From positions 1 to 12,073 of the forward strand of contig JBFHES010000141.1 in assembly GCA_041584015.1 (NCBI GenBank): 12,073 nt of DNA, given 5' to 3'. The stretch's first letter is position 1. Each line of letters begins with the position of its first letter. The notes beneath the pieces were generated by a model, which saw only the letters and a list, made by a program, of their open reading frames with translations, had not been told where the DNA came from and searched no databases. Below are positions 6,514-12,073 of the stretch, piece after piece. The position numbers and the translations under genes were made by a program. The stretch comes from JBFHES01 sp041584015. GTDB lineage: Bacteria; Bacteroidota; Bacteroidia; Bacteroidales; M50B96.

Positions 6514-6521
6514 TACCTTCG
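6514..6521 (+). promoter_or_regulatory. Candidate -7 element for the rsmA-mgtE-cmk-ispH group
   Basis: TACCTTCG followed by C differs from TAnnTTTG at one base and lies 18 nt before the rsmA start, implying a leader of about 12 nt. TTG at 6499-6501 is only 12 nt upstream, so no proper -33 box is visible. Confidence 0.35.
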
Positions 6522-6539
6522 CGTTTTAATAAAGCGCTT

Positions 6540-7313
6540 ATGGTAAAACCTAAAAAACATCTGGGTCAGCATTTTTTGGCAGATCAAAATATAGCCAATA
6601 AAATTGTGGACAGCCTATCACTAGATCAGAGTCAGATCATTGAGATTGGACCTGGTACAGGAGTATTGACGAAGCTTCTGCTTGAGCGCAAGGATGTCGA
6701 TTTTCGGGTTATTGAGATTGATAGAGAGAGTGTGGCGTTTCTGCACGAAGAGTTTCCGGCTTTAAATGTTATCGAAGGTGATTTCTTAAAATTCAATTTA
6801 GGCGAATGCTTTGATGGAAACTTCGCAATCATTGGTAACTTCCCCTATAATATTTCAAGTCAAATATTTTTTAAAGTAGTTGATCATCGAAATCAGGTAA
6901 ATGAAGTGGTTGGTATGATTCAGAAAGAAGTAGCGGAGCGGATTGCGGCAGGACCTGGATCAAAAACCTACGGCATATTGAGTGTGATTTTACAAGCATT
7001 CTACAATATTAAATATCTGTTTACAGTTAGCGAAGGAGTTTTTATTCCACCGCCAAAGGTGAAATCAGCTGTTATACGCTTAAGCAGAAATGAGCGCGAA
7101 AGTCTGGATTGTGATGAGAAGCTTTTTATGAGAATTGTGAAGCAAGGGTTTAACCAAAGAAGAAAAACATTACGGAACTCCTTAAAAAGTATTTTAGTAA
7201 ATTTGGAGGTTGACCCGGACATGCTGGCAAAAAGGCCCGAACAACTTAGCGTTGAAGAGTTTGTTTTGCTTACACAGCAAGTGGAAACAGGATTAAATAA
7301 GGCAAAGGATTAA
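6540..7313 (+). CDS. rsmA: 16S rRNA (adenine1518-N6/adenine1519-N6)-dimethyltransferase
   Basis: RsmA (KsgA) uses S-adenosylmethionine to dimethylate two adjacent adenines in the 3'-terminal hairpin of 16S rRNA, a late step and checkpoint in small-subunit assembly. The 257-residue protein has the family opening KKHLGQHFLADQNIANKIV, SAM motif I EIGPGTG (35-41), the acidic ribose contact E59/D61 region after VIEI, D81 in EGDFL, and the catalytic NFPY (100-103; NLPY in E. coli), followed by the VFIPPPKVKSAVIRL block (167-181) and the C-terminal helical domain with QGFNQRRKTLRNSLK. The length is normal. It starts a close same-strand series with mgtE, cmk and ispH, suggesting one transcription unit of growth-related functions. 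Confidence 0.97.
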   Translation: MVKPKKHLGQHFLADQNIANKIVDSLSLDQSQIIEIGPGTGVLTKLLLERKDVDFRVIEIDRESVAFLHEEFPALNVIEGDFLKFNLGECFDGNFAIIGNFPYNISSQIFFKVVDHRNQVNEVVGMIQKEVAERIAAGPGSKTYGILSVILQAFYNIKYLFTVSEGVFIPPPKVKSAVIRLSRNERESLDCDEKLFMRIVKQGFNQRRKTLRNSLKSILVNLEVDPDMLAKRPEQLSVEEFVLLTQQVETGLNKAKD

Positions 7314-7333
7314 TACATTTGCTTACGAGCAAG

Positions 7334-7339
7334 AGGAGG
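7334..7339 (+). promoter_or_regulatory. Strong Shine-Dalgarno sequence of mgtE
   Basis: AGGAGG stands 7 nt before the ATG at 7347, a textbook site. Genes in this phylum seldom carry one, and the neighbouring starts at 6540, 8735 and 9458 lack it. It supports the chosen start. Confidence 0.7.
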
Positions 7340-7346
7340 ACGAAGC

Positions 7347-8714
7347 ATGGATGCAAATTTTGAATTAACCAGAGAATATATTGACGAGCTTAAAAGCGCG
7401 ATTGAAGTTCAGGATGAGCGCGTTGCTATTGGGATGCTCGAAGATTTGCACCCCGCTGACATTGCCGATATATATGATGAACTTAGTATTGAGGAAGCCA
7501 AGTTTTTGTATCTCTTGCTTGAGCCCGAGCTGGCGGCTGATGTGCTTATTGAGCTTGAAGAGGACGATAGGGAGCGTTTCCTTAAGGCACTACCAAGTGA
7601 GGTAATTGCAAAGCAGTTTATTACCGATATGGACTCTGATGACGCGGCGGATGTTATTGGTGATTTGTCGGATGAAAAGCAGGAGGAAGTCCTTTCGCAT
7701 ATTGACGACCTTGAGCAAGCCGGCGATATTGTTGACCTACTAAATTACGATGAAGATACCGCCGGTGGTTTGATGGCCAAGGAGTACATCTGTGTGCAGG
7801 AAGACTGGGATGTACAACGTTGTATCAACGAAATTAGAATTCAAGCAGAAGATGTTGAAGAGATATACTTTGTTTATGTTGTCAACAAAGACGATAAGCT
7901 TACGGGTATTATTTCACTAAAGGAGTTATTGCTCAATAATCCGGATGTTAAGATTGAAACATTTATTAATACCGATGTAATCTCAGTTAAAACCGATGAG
8001 GAAGCTGAAGAAGTTGGTAATATTATGGATAAATACGACATGGTTGCAATGCCGGTTATAGACAGTATTGGTCGCCTTGTTGGTAGAATTACAATTGATG
8101 ATGTTGTGGATGTAATTCGTGAAGAAGCTGAAAAGGATTACCAGTTGATTTCAGGTATTACAAGCGATGTTGAATCATCGGATAAGGTTATGCAGCTTAC
8201 CAGAGCACGATTGCCCTGGTTGGTAATCGGACTTGCCGGTGGAATTATTGGTGCATCTGTTATTGGTGCATACGAAGGTGAAATTAATATTTATCCGAAG
8301 CTGGCCTTTTTTATTCCATTGATTGCTGCAATGGGAGGAAATGTCGGAATTCAATCGTCATCAATTATTGTGCAGGGCTTGGCCAACAATACGCTAGGGC
8401 TGGAGAGTACCGGACGAAAATTAATGAAAGAACTATCTGTCGGTTTCATGAACGGCATCATTTGTAGCTCGCTCATCTTTGCTTATAATTATTTCTTCTC
8501 CGACTCAATGGCGCTTACTTTAACAGTAACCTCAGCTCTTTTTGTAGTTATTGTGTTTGCATCCTTTTTTGGTACCTTTATACCTTTGATATTAAACAAA
8601 GCAAAAATTGACCCCGCATTAGCGACAGGCCCTTTCATTACTACCGTTAATGATATTTTAGGTTTGTTTTTATATCTGATGATTGGTAGAAATATATTTG
8701 CATATTTTGCCTAA
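7347..8714 (+). CDS. mgtE: MgtE-family magnesium transporter/channel
   Basis: MgtE is a homodimeric, Mg2+-gated Mg2+ channel of the inner membrane. The 455-residue protein has the full architecture. The acidic helical N domain is at about 10-130 (many Asp/Glu, e.g. LIELEEDDRERFLKALP). Two CBS domains span about 135-260 (TAGGLMAKEYICV; then VGNIMDKYDMVAMPVID and GRLVGRITIDDVVDVI). A plug helix is followed by five membrane segments, about 290-308, 319-342, 366-384, 390-415 and 425-450. The pore signatures are PLIAAMGGNVGIQSSSI (324-340) and DPALATGPFITTVND (422-436), whose final Asp corresponds to the conserved pore Asp. The acidic N and CBS domains bind Mg2+ and close the channel when it is abundant. 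It follows rsmA by 33 nt, too short for an M-box riboswitch, so regulation is probably allosteric. Confidence 0.96.
   Translation: MDANFELTREYIDELKSAIEVQDERVAIGMLEDLHPADIADIYDELSIEEAKFLYLLLEPELAADVLIELEEDDRERFLKALPSEVIAKQFITDMDSDDAADVIGDLSDEKQEEVLSHIDDLEQAGDIVDLLNYDEDTAGGLMAKEYICVQEDWDVQRCINEIRIQAEDVEEIYFVYVVNKDDKLTGIISLKELLLNNPDVKIETFINTDVISVKTDEEAEEVGNIMDKYDMVAMPVIDSIGRLVGRITIDDVVDVIREEAEKDYQLISGITSDVESSDKVMQLTRARLPWLVIGLAGGIIGASVIGAYEGEINIYPKLAFFIPLIAAMGGNVGIQSSSIIVQGLANNTLGLESTGRKLMKELSVGFMNGIICSSLIFAYNYFFSDSMALTLTVTSALFVVIVFASFFGTFIPLILNKAKIDPALATGPFITTVNDILGLFLYLMIGRNIFAYFA
8693..8700 (+). promoter_or_regulatory. Possible internal -7 element before cmk
   Basis: TATATTTG, an exact TAnnTTTG match followed by C, lies in the last codons of mgtE, 34 nt before the cmk start. 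The nearest TTTG (8663-8666) leaves a 26-nt spacer, and the bases are also constrained by coding, so this is weak. Confidence 0.22.
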
Positions 8715-8734
8715 ATATTAAACTCAACTTAGAC

Positions 8735-9445
8735 ATGGATCAAATTTCCGATAAAATAATAATCGCAATTGATGGACTCTCATCATGTGGTAAAAGTACG
8801 ATCGCAAAAGAGCTGGCTGAAAAGCTAAAATATACCTATGTTGATAGCGGCGCCATGTACCGGGCAGTAACTTTATTGGCAATTCAAAAGGATTTAATTG
8901 ATGGTGTTAATATAAACCTGAACGAGCTTACCGTTGAGTTAAATCACATCGATATCGTCTTTAGATATAATGAAGATTTAGGGCGTCAGGAAATTTATTT
9001 GAACGGACAAAATGTGGAAGATGAAATTCGTGATATTGAAGTGTCAGACTGTGTTTCGTTAGTTTCTAAACAGAAGGTGGTACGCCACAAGATGGTAGAT
9101 TTGCAGCGTAAACTGGGTAAGAACAGGGGTGTTGTAATGGATGGAAGAGACATAGGAACTGTGGTTTTTCCAGACGCAGAATTGAAAATCTACATGATAG
9201 CATCTGAAGAAGTAAGAGCGAAGCGTAGATTCGATGAACTAAAACTCAAGAATAAGGATTTGACATTTGAAGAGATCAGGAAGAATATTCATCACCGTGA
9301 CTTTATCGATCAAAATAGAGAAGAAAGCCCGCTTAGAAAAGCTGCAGATGCTATTGAATTAGATAACTCTGATTTGAATAGAGAAGAGCAGCTGGATTGG
9401 ATTCTAAATGTTTATAAGGAAAAGATTTTAAATCATTCGAACTAA
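8735..9445 (+). CDS. cmk: (d)CMP kinase
   Basis: Cytidylate kinase transfers phosphate from ATP to CMP or dCMP in pyrimidine salvage and supplies CDP and dCDP. The 236-residue protein shows the P-loop GLSSCGKST (14-22), with the SSCG variant in place of the more usual PAGSG, then the nucleotide-monophosphate site YVDSGAMYRAVT (35-46), the DGRDIGTVVFPDA signature (136-148), and the lid block RDFIDQNREESPL (188-200) with its phosphate-binding arginines. Residues about 56-115 form the longer NMP-binding insert that separates the long CMP kinases from other NMP kinases. It begins 20 nt after mgtE and ends 12 nt before ispH, so it is almost certainly cotranscribed with them. Confidence 0.96.
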   Translation: MDQISDKIIIAIDGLSSCGKSTIAKELAEKLKYTYVDSGAMYRAVTLLAIQKDLIDGVNINLNELTVELNHIDIVFRYNEDLGRQEIYLNGQNVEDEIRDIEVSDCVSLVSKQKVVRHKMVDLQRKLGKNRGVVMDGRDIGTVVFPDAELKIYMIASEEVRAKRRFDELKLKNKDLTFEEIRKNIHHRDFIDQNREESPLRKAADAIELDNSDLNREEQLDWILNVYKEKILNHSN

Positions 9446-9457
9446 TCAGGCCAATCA

Positions 9458-10321
9458 ATGAGCTTAAGAGTAAATATCGATACACATTCAGGATTCTGTT
9501 TTGGAGTTAGAAAGGCGATTGATATTGCAGAGGAAGTTCTCCAAACCGAAAAGAAATTATATTGTTTAGGCGAGATTGTTCATAATTCTGCCGAAGTGGA
9601 ACGCCTTGAGCAAAAGGGATTAATTGCTATAGATTATAAGTGGTTTACTCAATTAAAAGACTGTACTGTACTTTTACGAGCACATGGCGAACCACCAGAA
9701 ACCTACCGAATAGCTCGCGAGAATAACATTACTCTTATAGATGCTACCTGTCCGGTGGTTCGAAAATTTCAACAAAAAGTAGCTAACGATAGTAACGAGA
9801 TCCGTAAGAAGCAAGTTGTAATTTATGGTAAAAAGGAACATCCTGAGGTTATAGGCTTGGTTGGGCATACCAACAATAAAGCAATTGTACTGGGCAGTGA
9901 GGACGATCTTGATAAACTGACCCTTGACAAAGATGTTGTGCTCTTTGCCCAAACCACAATGAATACTGAAGCTTTCAATCAGATGGAAGCAGGTATTCGT
10001 ACCAAGTTAAATGGTACTGCCTCGCTTGAAGTAAAAAATACCATTTGTGGTTCTGTTGCAAACCGGCAGCCGGTGCTGGAAGATTTTGCGCGTCGTCATG
10101 ATGTGATCTTGTTTGTGGGTGGTAAATCAAGCTCAAATGGGAAAATGCTCTTTAATATTTGCAAGGCAGTAAATAGTATGAGTTACTATATTTCCAAAAC
10201 TGATGAGATAGATCTCCTTTGGTTTCGCGATGCAAATTTTGTAGGTGTATGCGGTGCCACATCTACCCCTGCCTGGTTAATGGAAGAAGTCGCAGCACAT
10301 GTTCGCACGTTGAATTCGTAG
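9458..10321 (+). CDS. ispH: 4-hydroxy-3-methylbut-2-enyl diphosphate reductase (LytB)
   Basis: IspH is the [4Fe-4S] enzyme that reduces HMBPP to isopentenyl and dimethylallyl diphosphate, the last step of the MEP isoprenoid pathway. The 287-residue protein keeps the three cluster cysteines: C14 in GFCFGVRKA, C98 in DATCPVV and C197 in NTICGSVANRQ. The substrate-site residues are also present: H42 (GEIVHN), H76 (RAHGE), H128 and E130 in HPEV (E130 matching the E. coli proton-relay Glu), and the serines and asparagine in SSSNGKM (224-230). CGATSTPAWL (265-274) closes the family signature. It is 12 nt from cmk; a cmk-ispH pairing occurs in many bacteria. The organism therefore makes isoprenoids through MEP and needs electron donors and iron-sulfur assembly encoded elsewhere. 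No T-tract terminator follows directly. Confidence 0.97.
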   Translation: MSLRVNIDTHSGFCFGVRKAIDIAEEVLQTEKKLYCLGEIVHNSAEVERLEQKGLIAIDYKWFTQLKDCTVLLRAHGEPPETYRIARENNITLIDATCPVVRKFQQKVANDSNEIRKKQVVIYGKKEHPEVIGLVGHTNNKAIVLGSEDDLDKLTLDKDVVLFAQTTMNTEAFNQMEAGIRTKLNGTASLEVKNTICGSVANRQPVLEDFARRHDVILFVGGKSSSNGKMLFNICKAVNSMSYYISKTDEIDLLWFRDANFVGVCGATSTPAWLMEEVAAHVRTLNS

Positions 10322-10365
10322 AAGTATTAATTGTCCTCGGTTTTCTCTATAAATGCATTTATCAG

Positions 10366-10384
10366 CTTAGCTGAAAGAGCTAAG
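10366..10384 (+). repeat. Hairpin between ispH and the TM1266-like pair
   Basis: CTTAGCT (10366-10372) and AGCTAAG (10378-10384) pair perfectly across GAAAG; a G-U and an A-U pair extend the stem outward. There is no T-run after it (TTCTTG follows), so it is not a clear intrinsic terminator. It may be a 3'-end stabilising structure of the ispH mRNA or a binding site. Confidence 0.5.
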
Positions 10385-10423
10385 TTCTTGATGAATAATA
10401 TCCTCCTAAATTGTTCTAAAGCA

Positions 10424-10454
10424 TTGTTGAAGCAATTAAATATGGGTATTTTTG
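10424..10454 (+). promoter_or_regulatory. Bacteroidota promoter for the TM1266-like pair
   Basis: TTG (10424-10426), a 20-nt spacer and TATTTTTG (10447-10454; exact TAnnTTTG), followed by CA. This is the best complete promoter in the window. It is 20 nt before the ATG at 10475 and predicts a leader of about 14 nt. Confidence 0.7.
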
Positions 10455-10474
10455 CATAAAGCAACACTAAAAAG

Positions 10475-10735
10475 ATGAAAGAGCATAGAGTATTAGGAAT
10501 ACGCGTTAACGATAGGATTAAAGAGGCTGGAAGAACTCAAAGTTTAATTACACGAAATTCAGATTTGGTTAATGTTCGTTTGGGGTTTCATGAGCTTAGC
10601 GATGATGTATGCAGTCGTACAGGATTTATAATTCTGCAGCTGAAAGGAAAACCGGATCAGTGGGATCAGTTTCAAGAACAATTGAATGAAATTGGAGGCA
10701 TTGAGGTCAAGAATATGAGTTTCTTAATAAACTAG
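10475..10735 (+). CDS. Small ACT-like protein resembling the TM1266 'iron-only hydrogenase system regulator' family, copy A
   Basis: This 86-residue soluble protein has a beta-alpha-beta-beta-alpha-beta rhythm: HRVLGIRVND, a helix, LVNVRLGFHEL, GFIILQLKGKP, the helix WDQFQEQLNEIG, and a final strand IEVKNMSF. That matches the TM1266-type fold related to ACT domains and the NikR C-terminal domain. The RLG motif replaces the RMG that is typical of the family and present in its neighbour. Copies A and B share the order of elements and both end in MSF, so they are probably paralogues. There is no helix-turn-helix or ribbon-helix-helix, so it cannot bind DNA in the way NikR does by itself. In other bacteria the family lies with [FeFe]-hydrogenase genes; none is in this window. 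One cysteine (C46) is seen. Family placement is by pattern only, so the assignment is moderate and the function inferred. Confidence 0.7.
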   Translation: MKEHRVLGIRVNDRIKEAGRTQSLITRNSDLVNVRLGFHELSDDVCSRTGFIILQLKGKPDQWDQFQEQLNEIGGIEVKNMSFLIN

Positions 10736-10743
10736 TGGAAATA

Positions 10744-10995
10744 ATGAATGAGAATAAAATCAGAATAGTAGGACTGCTAGTTGAGCATCCTGTTAAGCAC
10801 GGAGAAGAAATTCAAAATATTTTCTCAAAATTTGGTTGTAGCATAAAGACCCGCATGGGATTAAATGTCGATAATTTAAGTGATGCAGCTTTAATGATCC
10901 TTGAACTTTATGGAAGTGATGAGGAAAGCGAGAAGCTAATCAATAGTTTAAGTAAACTGAACGATGTGCAGGTGCAACAAATGAGCTTTGAATAA
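10744..10995 (+). CDS. Small ACT-like protein resembling the TM1266 'iron-only hydrogenase system regulator' family, copy B
   Basis: This is the better family match of the pair: KIRIVGLLVEHP, a helix, FGCSIKTRMGLNV with the characteristic RMG, LMILELYGSDE, a second helix, and VQVQQMSFE. From the ATG at 10744 it has 83 residues. A GTG at 10735 would give 86 and overlap the last base of the preceding stop codon (TAGTG). I prefer the ATG, because GTG starts are rare and the extra residues are not conserved in copy A. In either case the spacing implies translational coupling, and the two products may form a heterodimer. A single Cys lies just before the RMG strand. A ligand- or metal-sensing role is the usual guess for this fold, not something the sequence proves. 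Confidence 0.75.
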   Translation: MNENKIRIVGLLVEHPVKHGEEIQNIFSKFGCSIKTRMGLNVDNLSDAALMILELYGSDEESEKLINSLSKLNDVQVQQMSFE

Positions 10996-11004
10996 GGGAG
11001 ACAG

Positions 11005-12073
11005 ATGAAGATGATGAAGCGTATTTTTATTTTGCTAAGTATTGCTGCTGTCCTTTTTACAATTGCTTATATGGCAGTTCAAAAGGAAGAAACAGGTTTG
11101 CCCCCAAGACCTATCGACCGTATGAGTGTTGATGAGAAAAATACATTCAGGCAGCAGCGTGATGACTGGATGGAAGAAATGCACCGCTCGGCTCCAGATG
11201 AGGATTGGAGGCTAGTGGAAAAAGAAAATAGGCTATCAAAAAGGCAAACTGTTTTAGCTAATAGAAAAGAACTTTCGCATCGAGGAAAACTAAGCAGGAC
11301 TAACGAAGATCTAATTCCTGGAGTGCTGGAAGGAACATGGAAAGAACTTGGCAGTAATAATCAGGCTGGTAGAATTCTTACAGTTGATGTCGATTATCAG
11401 AATAATACAATTTATGCGGCTTCTGAGGGTGGTAATATTTGGAAAGGAAATATCGATGGCTCCAACTGGACCTCCTTAAATGACTACTTTCAAATAGATC
11501 ATATTGGCTTTTTAAAGAGGTTTCAGGCAGGCGCGAATATGCGTTTAATAGCAGTTGATCAATCGCCATATGTTTATTATTCCGATGATGAGGGTGCCAC
11601 CTGGGAAACTGCAAGTGGCTTGGAGAATCCTCAAAATTGGGGAAGTATTCGAAAAACTGTGATGCGCGCTGATATGCTTAATACCATGTATCTGGTAACA
11701 TCTGAATGGGATTATGTTGATTGGGTTGGCTTAACAAGCTTGTATACAAGTGTAGATAATGGCGAGAGTTTTCAATTGGTTCAATCATTTATCGAAGGAG
11801 TTGGTCAGTTTGATTTGTGGACTTCAAAGATTGATGAGAGTCCGGTTGTAATGGCCAAGTCAGATACAATCTTCTTTGTGCATGAGAATGGAGCACTAGA
11901 GCAGCGCTCTGTAATTGATCCAACAATCCCTTCATCAATAGGGAAGGTGTATCTTGGTGGTCATAGCTCTGCTACGGAATTTGTTGTTTATGCAGCTTTT
12001 AACGAGGGCGACCAAACTTCTTTTTATGTGTCAAGCGATAGTTGCTTAACATGGAACTATAAAGGTGTTGTTG
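11005..12073 (+). CDS. Exported Asp-box (BNR) beta-propeller protein, 3' end beyond the window
   Basis: The frame stays open to the end of the window (356 codons seen). The N-terminus MKMMKRIFILLSIAAVLFTI has a basic start and a hydrophobic core to residue ~25, a signal peptide or membrane anchor; no clear cleavage motif is seen. Residues 27-105 are a charged, probably helical linker. From ~110 the sequence is repetitive beta-propeller. Asp-boxes (SxDxGxTW) occur as SDDEGATW (193-200), SVDNGESF (249-256) and a degenerate SSDSCLTW (343-350), in which Cys replaces the Gly. Such propellers are found in sialidases, sortilin/VPS10 proteins and many T9SS-exported Bacteroidota proteins; no catalytic site can be judged here. 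The start at 11005 follows GGAG by 4 nt and lies 9 nt after copy B, suggesting cotranscription. A sorting domain may lie downstream. Confidence 0.85.
   Translation, partial: MKMMKRIFILLSIAAVLFTIAYMAVQKEETGLPPRPIDRMSVDEKNTFRQQRDDWMEEMHRSAPDEDWRLVEKENRLSKRQTVLANRKELSHRGKLSRTNEDLIPGVLEGTWKELGSNNQAGRILTVDVDYQNNTIYAASEGGNIWKGNIDGSNWTSLNDYFQIDHIGFLKRFQAGANMRLIAVDQSPYVYYSDDEGATWETASGLENPQNWGSIRKTVMRADMLNTMYLVTSEWDYVDWVGLTSLYTSVDNGESFQLVQSFIEGVGQFDLWTSKIDESPVVMAKSDTIFFVHENGALEQRSVIDPTIPSSIGKVYLGGHSSATEFVVYAAFNEGDQTSFYVSSDSCLTWNYKGVV

Noticed and set aside
5621..6539. AP2/HNH gene as a recently inserted mobile element
   Set aside because: No terminal repeats, no target duplication, no interrupted neighbour gene, and base use like the surroundings.
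7314..7346. Mg2+ riboswitch upstream of mgtE
   Set aside because: The gap is 33 nt, far too short for an M-box, and no such structure is seen.
10735..10743. GTG start for copy B of the TM1266-like pair
   Set aside because: Possible, but an ATG lies 9 nt downstream and the added residues match nothing in copy A; kept only as an alternative.
11378..11614. Minus-strand frame of 78 codons inside the propeller gene
   Set aside because: It lies wholly opposite a coding region with clear Asp-boxes and has no upstream signal.

Overview
The window reads as a chromosomal housekeeping segment of a Bacteroidota (Bacteroidetes) bacterium. The evidence is a type IX secretion (T9SS) C-terminal sorting domain at the left edge, a short primary sigma factor without region 1.1, a Rho factor with a long charged insertion, a DHODH-like protein of the type found in this phylum, and several upstream matches to the Bacteroidota promoter consensus (-33 TTG/TTTG, 19-21 nt, -7 TAnnTTTG). 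Base composition looks uniformly AT-rich. I see no insertion sequence, tRNA, rRNA or CRISPR array. The genus cannot be fixed from this sequence.

Left part (1-2180, + strand): the tail of a T9SS-exported protein and a strong terminator; a YggS/PLPBP vitamin B6 homeostasis protein; a dihydroorotate-dehydrogenase-like flavoprotein that lacks the usual catalytic Cys; and a terminator between convergent genes. Next (2182-3634, - strand): an unrecognised all-helical, HEAT-like small protein downstream of rpoD. A 279-bp divergent spacer (3635-3913) separates rpoD from rho (+). It holds candidate promoters for both genes and a perfect inverted repeat in the rpoD leader.

Middle (5621-6539): a monocistronic gene with its own terminator, encoding a small protein that joins a degraded HNH-homing-endonuclease-like segment to a C-terminal AP2/ERF-type DNA-binding domain. 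Two abutting perfect inverted repeats lie just upstream of it.

Right part (6540-10321): a closely spaced group, rsmA-mgtE-cmk-ispH (gaps 33, 20 and 12 nt), combining 16S rRNA dimethylation, Mg2+ transport, pyrimidine nucleotide synthesis and the last step of the MEP isoprenoid pathway. It is followed by a hairpin and a well-matched promoter driving two tandem, overlapping or nearly overlapping small paralogues that resemble the TM1266 'iron-only hydrogenase system regulator' family (ACT-like, no DNA-binding domain). Nine nucleotides later a large exported Asp-box (BNR) beta-propeller protein begins and runs off the window.

Most of the window is ordinary core genome. The parts most worth a second look are the AP2/degraded-HNH protein with its palindromic upstream region, the paired TM1266-like proteins coupled to a secreted protein, the disordered Rho insertion, and the small unassigned helical protein behind rpoD.
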